Assembly: GCF_029633865.1 (NCBI RefSeq)
Contig: NC_079230.1
Location: 31,670,358-31,734,357 of the forward strand
From: Lampris incognitus
Lineage: Eukaryota > Chordata > Actinopteri > Lampriformes > Lampridae
Reading direction: 5' to 3'
DNA: 64,000 nt
In this document: in pieces, positions 22,044-31,635 of the stretch
Numbering within the stretch: position 1 is the stretch's first letter
Layout of the letters: every line of letters starts with the position of its first letter
Notes under the pieces: generated by a model
Database searches by the model: none
What the model saw: only the letters and a program-made list of their open reading frames with translations
Told to the model about the DNA's origin: nothing
Made by a program: the position numbers and the translations under genes

Positions 22044-22848
22044 GCTACACCGCACGCCACGACCGGCGCCTCTCCGTTTGAACTCCTGCATGGTCGCAAG
22101 ATGAGAACTAAGCTCAACGTTCTCTCTCCTCCGGGCGTGACAGCGCAGGATACTGAGGTGCGTGGCCGGGTGTCGCTTCGCCAATCTCACATGCAAGAGT
22201 ACTGTGACAGAAGACGGGGTGCTCACACTCCTTCATTCAGAGAAGGGGACAGAGGGTGTGTGCGGAAACCTGTGCACGTGATGAAAGGGCATCAGAGGTT
22301 CTCTGCACCCCATCCTGATAAAAAGGAAAGTGGGTCCTAGCACCTACATCCTGGATGATGGTAAAGCATGGCATGCTTCCCATTTGACCGTGGCACCCCT
22401 GGGACTGCTTGACTCCTCAGAGCAACCAAAGACTGGTGCTGAAACATCTGTGGAGCCTGGACTGTCCCAAGGGACGGGTAACCATCCCGTCAGAGAGCAC
22501 AAGCCACCAGCCTGGCTTGAGGACTATGAGACTTCATAGAAAAAAACATGTTCTCACTGTGAATTGTAATGGGGAAAAAACATGTTCTTACTGTGAATGA
22601 AAAATAGTGTGATTATCTGGTAAAAATTTGTTATGAAAAAATACTGAGATTATTTAGTTAAATGTGAGCACTATTAGATAATTGTGATTGCCATCTGGAA
22701 ACCCCCGGTTATTGTGAAAAAACTAATAAGCATTTTTGTTGTTAAAGCTTATACATGGCGATAGCGTAAAGAAATAATACAAGTAGATGTTATTGTTATT
22801 GATAGAGTGTTATGCAAAGACGAGCAATTATTGTAAGTAAAGGGGGGA

Positions 22849-23082
22849 TGTTGTGTTCAGTAATCTAGTTATTACGTTGAGTTCTATACTGCCAACCGCT
22901 AGAGGGCGCTGGATTCTTAGGTCACCAGTAACAGTAGGTTAGGTTGACTCTTTGAATGTTGTTGTTAGTTGCTGCTGAGAACCTGTCGGAGCATGTTGGA
23001 AGCTAACGGTCTGCCTTGCAATTCTTTTAGTAAAGTTTATTAAGCAATACGTGGTGTGGTTATTCTACCAAAGAATATAACA
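22849..23082 (+). repeat. 3' LTR of gypsy element R3
   Basis: 234 bp, begins TGTTGTGTTCAG immediately after the purine tract and ends GAATATAACA. TG..CA termini. It includes the phrase CCGCTAGAGGGCGCTGGA. Confidence 0.8.
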
Positions 23083-23155
23083 TAATCTTTGACCATGTCT
23101 GACCTATACCATGTTTAACTGTAGTCTATATTGCTTGGATAGATGCTAAAGTTCA

Positions 23156-23585
23156 TGTAGTGTATAGAGATACACACGAAAGCAAATGTTTTTATTTGCA
23201 GTAATATGTATTTTATGTTTGACCTCTGACCCTCGATGTCTATTGGTTGTGTATGTTGTATAAATGTACGCGCGCCACTACGGTGCGATCCCTTGGAAGA
23301 AGAGAGAGCACGAGGGTCACTCATGTGTTTTCGTGCCTGCCTAACGCAGTCGTTTTGTAATGTTACTACGGTCTAGCAGATAAAAGAGGAAGACCAACAT
23401 ACACCTTGACCATTGTGTAACCGGTTATTTTCTTGCCCGGTGCGGGATTCGATACGAGGTGTACTGCACCACAAGGCGACGTCACTAACCGCTCGGCTAA
23501 AGGGTCAGACCCGTTAGCTAGGGGCTAACGTGTCTTATTAGTAGTTTACAATTGTATAATTCAGGTATCCTGTAGAGACATGACA
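23156..23585 (+). repeat. 5' LTR of R4 with nested solo unit
   Basis: Without the nested unit the LTR is about 291 bp, matching the 289-bp 3' LTR. It starts TGTAGTGTATAGAG and ends GACATGACA. It contains a TATA-like TATAAATGTACG and the phrase AGATAAAAGAGGAAG where the 3' LTR has an AATAAA signal. The interruption at 23416-23550 splits it near its 3' end. Confidence 0.92.
23416..23550 (-). repeat. solo tRNA-box LTR unit (type A), TSD ATTG
   Basis: 135 bp, TGTAACCGGT at the left and GTAGTTTACA at the right, flanked by ATTG at 23412-23415 and 23551-23554. On the minus strand it matches the TRIM LTRs at 31250 and 31488 along its full length, including TAGCCGAGCGG (A-box). It is absent from the paired 3' LTR of R4 (around 28070), which proves it is a separate insertion. 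Confidence 0.9.
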
Positions 23586-23698
23586 GGTTTTGGGGACGAG
23601 GATGGGCTCTTCGTCTTTATTTTGATGTGCAGCGGGTTGCTCCCGTCTGGACCGGTAATGTTTGAACGATGCTAGCAGCTTAGCAGCTAACGTAGGCG

Positions 23699-24853
23699 AT
23701 GGCCCTGTATAGTCCAGATACAGGACTGCAGTTCCACCAAACGGCGGAAACCTTCCACAGTTATGAAGAAAGGCTTCTGCAACTCTTGTCTGCTAACCAA
23801 ACTGAGCAAGATAGGAGAAGAGCCGCATTTTTGTCCGTGGTTGGACCGAAGAATTTTGATATCAAGTTCAGTGAAGTGGCTTTTGCAACCTTGCTACAGT
23901 CGTTGCGGGGTTTTTACACGCCAAAGAAGAAGGTATTGGCGGAAAGATTTGCTTTCAGAAGCCGTCGACAACAGTCTGGAGAGAATTTTGCTGATTACAT
24001 TGCTACTAGCTTGGAAGGATTAGCTGCTACATGCCGGTTTGGCGCGAACCTGGAGGAGCAGCTCCGAGATCAGCTCGTGCGTGGGACGTCTAACAAAGAG
24101 CTGCGCCGGAAGTTACTGAATGCCGCCATTGGCGAGGGATTAACATGGCAAAAAATGGCGGAATTAACCAACAATTTCCAGCGCAGGAACTCTGGATTAG
24201 AAAGCAGGCAGAAGGGACAGTCATCTGTGCATATGCGAGCGGATCATGTCGGAGTGCGGCGACACCGAGAGCCCAGGACTGCGCAGAACCAGAGGGAGGT
24301 CAGCGACAGCCACCAGGACTGCTACAGGGGCCTCGGGGAAGGACACGGACCGGGGAGCTGCCGCTTTAAAGACTTCCGGTGTCGCGGATGTGGAAAGAAC
24401 GGACATCTGGAGCGAGCCTGTCGGAACCAGCGGTCCGGTAGGGCCCAAGGGAGGCGGTCTGCTGGACATTCGTCTGCCCGCCCGCCTCGGACCAAAGGCG
24501 GCCCGGAGGTGAACTTTGTGGACCGGGCAGACGCAACTCGCGAACCGGACTCAGGGACTGATTCTGAACAGCGAGCTGATATGAGACTGTATTCAGTAAA
24601 GACTGAGTGTGAGTATGTCAAACCTTACAAGGTGATGGTAAGATGCCGTGGTGTTAGGATGTACATAGAGGTAGATACCGGGGCAGCCATGTCAGTTATC
24701 TCAGAGAGCCTGTACAAATCCAAACTGGAAGGGTCGAACGTGCATCCATTTGACGTTACATTGAGAACATACACAGACCAAGCGTTAGCTTTGTGGGGTA
24801 AAATCCTGGTGAATGTGCAATGTGGGAAGCAGCATTTACAGCTGCCTTGCTAG
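23699..24853 (+). pseudogene. R4 gag and protease
   Basis: A 384-residue frame. The capsid-like part includes LLSANQTEQDRRRAAFLSV and FRSRRQQSGENFADYIA. There are two zinc knuckles: the first is CYRGLGEGHGPGSC, where the second Cys is Gly, and the second, CRGCGKNGHLERAC, is intact. The aspartic protease has IEVDTGAAMSVISE (about 24667-24710). The frame ends at TAG 24851-24853, before RT. Confidence 0.88.
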
Positions 24854-25868
24854 TGGCCCGTGGTGAAGCACCGGCGCCAATGGTGCGGGATTGGATTCGA
24901 GTGCTCAGCTTAGTTTGGTCAAAAGTGAATGGCGTTGCCGCATCTGAGCCAGTGGAGCAAGTGTGCTCAGAGCACAGAGCAGTTGTCAGCGCAGAGCTGG
25001 GCCGTGCAGAAGGCCTCACTGCATCCTTGCGTGTATCCCCGGAAGCTGTACCAACATTTAGCAAAGCGAGGCCAGTGCCTTATGCACTGCGTGAAGCCGT
25101 GGATAACAAGTTAACCGAACTCGAACAACAGGAATTCTCTCTCCTGTGCAGCATAGTGAATGGGCTGCGCCGCTAGTGTGCATTCCCAAAAAAGATGGAT
25201 CAGTGCGCATTTGCGGAGATTATAAGGTGACGGTAAATCAGTGGCTTGATGTAGATCAGTACCCACTTCCAAAACCGCAGGATTTATTCTCCACTTGAGC
25301 AGGTGGAAAGCATTTCACTAAACTTGACTTGACGCAGGCCTACACTCAGCTCGACATGGATGAGAAAAGTAAGCCGTTTCTCACCATCAGTACACACAGA
25401 GGTCTCTAGTATGTATGCAACCGCTTGCCACATGGGGGCGCTAGCGCGCCCGCTATTTACCAGCCTACTATGGATGAAGTATTACAAGGGCTTGATGGCG
25501 TGGTATGCTACTTAGACGATATTTTGATAACAGGAACAGACACCACCACACATCTGCGCAGTCTTAAACAAGTGTTACAGAGACTGGAAGAACATGGGCT
25601 GAGGCTTAACAAGGAGTAATGCGCCTTCTTTCAGAACAGTGTGGCCTACCTCGGGCGTGTCATTGATGCCGAGGGTGTGCGCCCAATTAAAGAGAAAACT
25701 GAGGCTATTGACAAAGCTCCTGTGCCGAAAAATGTGACAGAATTGAGGTTGTACTTAGCCATCCTCAATTACTATGGCAACTTTATACCAAACCTGTCCA
25801 GCGAGATTAAGCCCATGACTGGGCTCCTACATAAAGATAAAGAGGGGTTGGACAAGAAAATGTCATGA
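24854..25868 (+). pseudogene. R4 reverse transcriptase, broken
   Basis: RT pieces in several frames: [16 protein letters not shown], then [17 protein letters not shown] after a frame break near 25175, FTKLDLTQAYTQLDMDE, and the catalytic VCYLDDILITG (about 25505). A TAA lies at 25618-25620 after RLNKE, and another stop at 25866-25868. The catalytic YLDD is intact, but the frame is interrupted at least four times. Confidence 0.85.
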
Positions 25869-25879
25869 GGCGTTTGAGC

Positions 25880-26481
25880 GTACTAAAGCACAGCTTGTAG
25901 CCGCGCCAGTGCTTACACATTATGATCCTAAACTGCCTGTAATTTTGGCATGTGATGCTTCGCCTTACGGCATAGGTGCCGTGATTTCACATCAGTTTCC
26001 AGACAACAGTGAGAGACCTATAGCCTACGTGTCTAGGACACGCACTAAAACAGAAGTCCACTACTCTCAGATAGAGAAAGAAGCACTTAGTATTATCTTT
26101 GGGGTGACCAAGTTTAATGACTATCTGTATGGACGAAAGTTTACACTGCTTACAGACCACAAACCACTCCTAAAGCTACTAGGGCCCAAGACTGGAGTGC
26201 CTACATTGGCAGCAGCTAGGCTGCAGAGGTGGTCATTAATTTTAGCAGCATGCCAGTATGACATACGTTACAAGCCATGCTTACAACATGCAGATGCAGA
26301 TGCTTTGTCGCATTTACCACTACAGACTCAAGAGGCAGACTCAGATTACAGTTCTGTGTTTAGGGACTCATTCTTGGATAAAGTGCCAGTGTCCTCACAA
26401 GAGATTGCACAACAGACAAAGACTGATGCAGTACTACAGAGAGTGAAGCACTTCACACTGAATGGTTGGCCATTTGAATGA
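25880..26481 (+). pseudogene. R4 RNase H
   Basis: Gypsy-type RNase H: ILACDASPYGIGAVISH, YSQIEKEALSIIFG and LLTDHKPLLKLL, so the catalytic Asp, Glu and Asp are all kept. The spacer to integrase follows (DALSHLPL). A stop at 26479-26481 separates it from the integrase frame. Confidence 0.88.
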
Positions 26482-27712
26482 AGCATTTGAATGAAGATGA
26501 GTTAAGGCCATACTTCATAAGAAACACTGAACTGACTGTTGAATCTGACTATGTGATGTGGGGTTTCTGGGTAATCATACCAGAGGTGTTAACACCACAG
26601 ATGTTATGTGAACTGCATGAAAATCACCAGGGAATGGTAAAGATGAAGGCATTAGCCCGTAGTCACTTTTGGTGGCCAAACCTTGATTCTGACATAGAGT
26701 CACTGGTAAACAGTTGCCAGACATGCCAGTTAAACAGACACCAACCTGCCACAGCTCCTGTTCACAATTGGAGCTGGCCTAACCGTCCTTGGCAGAGGAT
26801 ACACTTAGATTATGCTCAGAAGGGAAAGTTCAACTTCCTAGTGGTCACTGATAGCTATTCACGTTGGCCAGAAGTAGCTTTGATGAGTAGCACTACATCT
26901 GAAAAGACCATAGAAGTTTTGAGGGGATACTTTGCCACTTGGGGTCTTCCAGAAGAACTTGTGTCTGATAATGGACCACAATTTGTATCTGCTGAGTTTG
27001 AAACCTTCCTGAAAAACAATGTGGTGAAACACATCAAGAGTTCTCCTACCACCCAGCTTCTAATGGGGCTGCATAGCGTTTGGAGCAGAACCTGAAAACA
27101 GCTCTTGGAAAGGGAAAGAGTGGCAATATGACGTTGCAGCACTGCATACACAATCTCCTATTCTGTTATAGGAGGACACCACAGTCTACTACAGGGAACA
27201 CACCTGCAGACTTGTTTCTCAGACGTCAATTCAAAACCAGGTTGTCTCTCACCAAACCTAATTTCACAGAGTTCATGCAACAGAGACAGGACAGTCAACA
27301 GTCCAAGCAAGCAGATACGTTGGCACAAGTCAGACACTTCCTAGCAAAACAGAAGGTGTTGGTTGGAAACCACAGGGGAGGGGAAGGTGTTAAATGGGTG
27401 CCTGGGTGCATTGTAAAGGCACTTGGTCCTGTCACATATCTTGTGAAAGTGTATGGAAAGGTGTACAAGAGACATGTCAATCAAATGATCAATACTGAGA
27501 TTGAGACCTGTAATGTGTCAGATGAATCTGACGATGATCTGAGGGTTGTTCCACATGTACCACATGCATGTGGAGCAACGCCTGTAGACGCTCCAGAATC
27601 CACTGAGAGGGTTGTGCAGCAAGGACCCAGTGATGCTGCTCCCTCCTCAGTTGCCGAGGGTGTCCAGAGGCTGCAGCGGCAGGTGAAGCCGCCTGATAGG
27701 TTAAATCTGTGA
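26478..27712 (+). pseudogene. R4 integrase
   Basis: Zinc-binding HENHQGMVKMKAL..CQTCQL, then a catalytic core with RIHLDYAQKG and SDNGPQFVSAEF. A frameshift near 27045 falls just before the expected third acidic residue, and the C-terminal part continues in another frame (27080-27712), with YRRTPQSTTGNTPADL and GPVTYLVKVYGKVYKRHVNQ. The end, QRQVKPPDRLNL, is the usual gypsy C-terminus. Confidence 0.88.
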
Positions 27713-27812
27713 GAACCCAGTTGTTGTTATATAACAATGTCATGTTGAAAAGATGTAAAAATGACATGTTGTTGTACTGTAAATGTACTGGGGTCAGATT
27801 TCAGGGGAGGAG

Positions 27813-28101
27813 TGTAGTGTATGGAGATACACACGAAAGCAAATGTTTTTATTTGCAGTAATATGTATTTTATGTTTGACCTCTGACCCTCGATGTCTAT
27901 TGGTTGTATATGTTGTATAAATGTACGCGCCACTCTGGTGGGTGCCCTTGGCAGAAGACAGAGCACGAGGGCCACTCGTGTGTTTCTGGGCCTGCTTAAC
28001 GCAGTCGTGTTGTAGTGTTACTACGGTCTAGCAAATAAAAGAGGAAGACCAAGATACACCTTGATCGCCGTATAATTCAGTTACCCTGTAGATACAGGAC
28101 A
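27813..28101 (+). repeat. 3' LTR of R4
   Basis: 289 bp after the purine tract CAGGGGAGGAG. Starts TGTAGTGTATGGAG and ends GATACAGGACA. Contains TATAAATGTACG and CAAATAAAAGAGG (poly(A) signal). Followed by target-site duplication GTTCA. Confidence 0.93.
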
Positions 28102-28106
28102 GTTCA

Positions 28107-29680
28107 CGTGTAGCAAACTGAAGGCAGTGCTCTGAAGTGTCTCGTGTGTGAACTCGTAAAGGTCTATTGTTAATTTAGGATGGCGCGGTGGTAAGCGCGG
28201 TCGCCTCACAGCAAGAAGGTCCTGTTTCATAATGTGAAAAGTATGCCTGCATGATGAGCATATAGCAGCGCTGTGGAGTCCAGCGTGCTGCAGGACTTCA
28301 CTGGGAACCTCCAGGACCCCGTTTCTGTCTCTCAAACACAACTCTGTAAGCTACCAAACCCAAGTCTATCTTCTGCCCCCTCTACAGGCAAACATTCTGA
28401 AATCCATACCAGTTGCTAAGTTTGTCCTGGTTGTGCTTTTGTTTTAAATAAATTACCGATGACAACTGAGGGAGCAGGGAGGGAAATGAGCATTCTCATT
28501 GAAGGACATCAATATGCAATGGTACGCATTTACATGGGAATAGGAGATTCTAATAACCAATCAGATGTCACGTACTGTATCAGCATCACAGCTATACTGT
28601 ATAGAGTATAAGAGTGCATATTATTATTATTATTATTATTATGTCAACGGCAGGGAAACAACATCAAGAGTCCTGCTAAGGGACCATTCCAGGATTAAGG
28701 AAAGCCTAGAAAAATGAAGTCTTCAGGCCTTTCATGAAAGAAGTGAGCAGGTTTGTACAGCTGTGATGGGAGACAGGGGCTCGTTCCACCAGCTTTCACA
28801 CTTTTCTAGCTATTCTGTCTGCATGACTGCTGTGAGCATATGGGTCTGCTGTCTCTCTCGTCCTGTCTCTTTCAGGATCAGAGCTTTTGTTGCCGGGTGC
28901 CGTGGGCGGGTCGGCTTTCACTTGTGCTGCATCATCTATTCCCATTCACCCGACCTCCATCAGGATTCCTGTCTGCCTTTTGTCTTGTCTTCTGCTCACG
29001 ACTGTTTATTCTTCATTTGTGACAGCTCCAACTGCACATCCTCATCCTACTCTTCCTCACTCTGCTCTCCCTGTGTCAGATTGTTTGGTTTTTATTTCTA
29101 AATCTGTTACCAGATTGTCTGTTCTACTTTCCTGGCATGTACTGCACGCCTCTCTGCCCTGGAAGAGGGATGCGGCTCTGATGCTCCTGAAATCTCTGCA
29201 GCTCCTTACCTGTGTCTCGTCGTGTGACTCAATGTAAAGACCTCTGATATAATGTAAATGTGATTAGGGCTGTACTGGTCTCGCTGGCCAGACCTCGTCT
29301 GAAGGAATAGGGTCTGGCTGGAACCGTTACCAGCTTCAGATCATGAGAGGAAACAGGTGGGGTTTTTCTGTTTTGAAGAAACCAAAAACTGTTCTGGTGG
29401 ATAGGACTTCAGGTGACTGCGCTCCTCCAAAATATCATTGAGTTACAAATTCTTTACTGTGGAACTCATGGTTAACATGTTGGGGATTTGGGGAAGTGAG
29501 AAATTGACAAGTCTCCCTATAAAACTCTGAAATTAAGGTTTCTCGACTTTGTGGTTTCAGGTGTAAAGACAAAAGAAACAAGCATATTCTATTCAATGGT
29601 ACTGTAAAAGAGCAATATGCTATAGAGTCTATAGGATCTTACCAGGCCCACTGGAGATGGAAATGCAACAGTTGCTAAAG
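28107..29680. other. mostly unique non-coding; SINE-2 head fragment and (TTA)n
   Basis: 28177-28227 is a head fragment of SINE family 2 (GGTGGTAAGCGCGGTCGCCT, GCAAGAAGGTCCTG). 28619-28642 is a (TTA)n run. The rest has no recognisable element. A 112-residue frame at 28763-29101 is Cys/Ser-rich, overlaps others and has no family resemblance, so it is not called. Confidence 0.5.
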
Positions 29681-29685
29681 CTAAT

Positions 29686-30005
29686 GGGGGCCCAGTGGTT
29701 AGCACTGTTGCATCATAGCAAAAAGGTTCTGGGTTCGGACCCCAGGCAATCCCAGGTCCTTTTTGCGTGGAGTTTGCAAGTTCTCCTCGTGTCTGCGTGG
29801 GTTTCCTCCCACCATCAAAAAGACATGCATGTTAGGGTTAATACTCCTGCCTGTGCCCCGGAGCAAGGCAATGGAAAGAAGAACTGCCTACTGCTGCTAT
29901 ACTGCAGCAGCCTACTGCTGTTATACAATAGGATGGGATAAATGCAGAAGATGAATTCATCGTAAGAATATAATGACAAAATAAAATGGCTTTCTTCTTT
30001 CTTTC
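29686..30005 (+). mobile_element. tRNA-derived SINE (family 2), plus
   Basis: Head GGCCCAGTGGTTAGCACTG and B-box-like GGGTTCGGACCCC. The body contains GGAGTTTGCAAGTTCTCC and GCAAGGCAATGGAAAGAAGA, and the tail ends AAAATAAAATGGC plus a (TTTC)n run. Same family as 20775-21104 in the opposite orientation. Confidence 0.85.
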
Positions 30006-30100
30006 TACAGATGAGAGGCCATATCTGAAAAACCAGGCTTTTAGTGGGGCCATATTCTATAAAGTACGGACATTGTTGTTTGAAACAGTGTTTAAGACAT

Positions 30101-30460
30101 CATCTCATCTCATCTCATCATCTCATCTCATCTCATCTCGTCATCTCATCATCTCATCTCATCTCATCTCCAGCCGCTTCTCCGGGTTCGGGTCGCGGTG
30201 GCAGCAAGCTAAGTAGGACACTCCAGATGTCCTTCTCCCCAGCAACGCCCTCCAGCTCCTCCTGGGGGGATCCCAAGGCGTTCCCAGGCCAGACTGGACA
30301 TGTAGTCCCTCCAGCGAGTTCTGAGTCTACCCCAGGGTCTACCCCCAGTTGAACGTGCCCGGTAAACCTCCAAAGGAAGGCGCCCAGGAGGCCTCCTAAT
30401 CAGATGCCCGAACCACCTCAACTGGCTCCTTTCGACGCGAAGGAGCAGCGGCTCTACTCG
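30101..30460 (-). mobile_element. RTE-like LINE, 5'-truncated, 11-bp TSD
   Basis: Flanked by GTTTAAGACAT at 30090-30100 and 30461-30471. The minus strand encodes the LINE ORF2 C-terminus ([36 protein letters not shown]). It ends in a 3' tail of (GATGA)n repeats, seen on the plus strand as CATCTCATCTCATC (30101-30170). A textbook truncated target-primed insertion. Confidence 0.92.
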
Positions 30461-30766
30461 GTTTAAGACATATTATTTTTGATATTGCTGTCAAAATGAC
30501 TTCATGTCTTTGACGAGGGTGCGATTTATTTATTTATTCTGTTGTAGTCACTTATGTTGACAAGGTTCTGGTGTTTCTAAGGGGATGTTTAAATCTTTAA
30601 CACAGCGGGTTAAGAGGGAAAGGCACCGGTCAGAACAGCAGGAGCTTGTCACATCTAGCAGACCAGACTAGGGCCATGCAAATAAACCTGACTTGACGAG
30701 AACGGATGTCACGGACAGGGCATACGTTTTATGAGGTTCGTGAGAAAAAATAAAAAGGTATGATAT

Positions 30767-30906
30767 TGTAACGTGCATGGATAAGTAGACACGTTGGCCG
30801 CTGGCTAGCGGGTCGGACCCTTCAGTCGAGCGGTTAGCGGTGCGGGCGATACGGGTTCGCGTCCCGGCCGCGGCAGTCCCTGTGGTTGCCTCCCGAATCC
30901 GCTACA
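30767..30906 (+). repeat. tRNA-box LTR-like unit (type B)
   Basis: 140 bp, TGTAACGTGCATGG to GAATCCGCTACA. Contains GGGTCGGACCCTTCAGTCGA, an A-box-like CAGTCGAGCGG and a B-box-like GGGTTCGCGTCCC with a foldable T-arm (CGGG/CCCG). About 80 percent like type A through the GACACGTT..AGCGGTTAG region. No target-site duplication seen. Confidence 0.8.
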
Positions 30907-30929
30907 GTGTATTTTTTCGAAAATATGCA

Positions 30930-31249
30930 GTGTTTCTAATTTTTTCCCGCTTCCGGTGTGGGAAGATGGCGGCGCGAACTTACATTTGCGGCGGCCTCAT
31001 CCGGTGCGGTTCATGCAGTGTCTTTGCCAGATGGCTGGGAGAGCTGGCGCTGGATCGGCCGGGGAGCTTGGTCTGCTGCGTCCTGTGGACCCGGGGACCG
31101 CGGCCTTGCCTGGAGCTGTGCCCGAAGAGGGAACACCGAGAGCGGTCTGACAGGACGCGGGGCAGGCTAAGCTAACTGCTAGCCCATGTAGACCGGCAGT
31201 TCCGACAGTCGTCCTGGCTGGCGCTCGCTCTCCTGGACAGTGAACATTA
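30930..31249 (+). repeat. GC-rich dispersed module, copy 2
   Basis: Includes GGGAAGATGGCGGCGCGAAC, GAGCTGGCGCTGGATCGGCC, GGTCTGACAGGACGCGGG, AGGCTAAGCTAACTGCTAGC and TCCTGGACAGTGAAC. Similar to 60590-60872 in the same block order. An open frame (30840-31175) runs through it, but the same module is non-coding elsewhere. The TRIM begins right after it. Confidence 0.65.
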
Positions 31250-31384
31250 TGTAAACTACTAATAAGACACGTTAGCCCCTAGCTAACGGGTCTGACCCTT
31301 TAGCCGAGCGGTTAGTGATGTGGCCTTGTGGTGCAGTACACCCCGTATCGAATCCCGCACCGGGCAAGAAAATAACCGGTTACA
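31250..31384 (+). repeat. left LTR of the TRIM (type A unit)
   Basis: 135 bp with TG..CA ends. Inside are a hairpin-prone GTTAGCCCCTAGCTAAC (positions 22-38), an exact A-box TAGCCGAGCGG (31301-31311) and a B-box TATCGAATC (31346-31354) matching eight of nine consensus positions. The start-to-start distance is 45 bp, as in tRNA genes. Confidence 0.85.
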
Positions 31385-31385
31385 T

Positions 31386-31400
31386 TGGTGGCAGCGGTGG
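31386..31400 (+). promoter_or_regulatory. primer-binding site for tRNA-Leu(AAG)
   Basis: TGGTGGCAGCGGTGG is an exact 15-base complement of the 3' end of vertebrate tRNA-Leu(AAG), CCACCGCTGCC plus CCA (tRNA sequence recalled, not searched). It lies one base after the left LTR, the expected place for priming minus-strand DNA. Confidence 0.8.
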
Positions 31401-31472
31401 AATCCGGAAGTGTGCAGATCCTCGGAAGTCTCTTCGGAGCGCGGGAATAACAAAGCGCGAGGGCGCGCTTCC

Positions 31473-31480
31473 GGGGAGGG
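31473..31480 (+). promoter_or_regulatory. candidate polypurine tract of the TRIM
   Basis: GGGGAGGG, followed by TGACGAC before the right LTR. Polypurine tracts normally touch the LTR, so this one is displaced by seven bases. It may be decayed or not the real plus-strand primer. Confidence 0.45.
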
Positions 31481-31487
31481 TGACGAC

Positions 31488-31622
31488 TGTAAACTACTAA
31501 TAAGACACGTTAGTCCCTAGCTAATGGGTCTGACCCTTTAGCCGAGCGGCTAGTGATGTCGCCTTGTGGTGCATTACACCTCGTATCGAATCCCGCACCG
31601 GGCAAGAAAATAACCGGTTACA
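31488..31622 (+). repeat. right LTR of the TRIM (type A unit)
   Basis: 135 bp, six substitutions from the left LTR (mostly transitions). The A-box TAGCCGAGCGG and B-box TATCGAATC are unchanged. Confidence 0.85.
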
Positions 31623-31635
31623 CACATATATTTAT

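Larger units (their letters stand above)
21297..23082 (+). mobile_element. Ty3/gypsy retroelement R3, 5'-truncated
   Basis: Starts abruptly at the end of RT with the RNase H start (WTEEARKCFLTVTQL, then TDASDYGLGAVFTQ, 21400-21545). It jumps by internal deletion to the integrase core (21597-22043) and a C-terminal part, then a purine tract AAAGGGGGGA (22840-22848) and a 234-bp LTR. There is no 5' LTR and no target-site duplication could be found. Confidence 0.8.
23156..28101 (+). mobile_element. Ty3/gypsy retroelement R4, full-length structure, TSD GTTCA
   Basis: Both LTRs present and flanked by a perfect 5-bp duplication, GTTCA, at 23151-23155 and 28102-28106. Order: 5' LTR (23156-23585, containing an inserted 135-bp unit), gag-protease, RT, RNase H, integrase, polypurine tract CAGGGGAGGAG, 3' LTR (27813-28101). 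By eye the LTRs agree at roughly 90 percent, so the insertion is not recent. Coding regions carry stops and frameshifts. Confidence 0.93.
31250..31622 (+). mobile_element. TRIM: miniature LTR element with tRNA-like LTRs
   Basis: Two 135-bp direct repeats (31250-31384 and 31488-31622) differ at six positions with no gaps, about 95.6 percent identical. Each begins TGTAAACTAC and ends CCGGTTACA. The 103-bp internal part starts with a primer-binding site (31386-31400), one base after the left repeat, and has a purine-rich GGGGAGGG seven bases before the right repeat. It has no coding capacity. This is the structure of a TRIM, which must use proteins of another LTR element. The repeats carry pol III A and B boxes. 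No duplication flanks the pair (ATTA against CACA), so the locus has been rearranged, or one flank was replaced. Confidence 0.82.

Noticed and set aside
28763-29237. Two overlapping 112-116 residue plus-strand ORFs
   Set aside because: Cys/Ser/Leu-rich, overlap in different frames, no motif, no splice or family support.
30840-31175. Host gene with MAARTYICGGLIRCGSCS-type frame
   Set aside because: The frame lies in a dispersed module that recurs at 6430 and 60590 without a conserved reading frame.
31301-31354. Genuine tRNA gene
   Set aside because: A and B boxes are well spaced, but the T-arm does not pair in type A units and the sequence is part of a repeated LTR-like unit. Likewise the tRNA-like heads of SINE families 1 and 2 are not tRNA genes.
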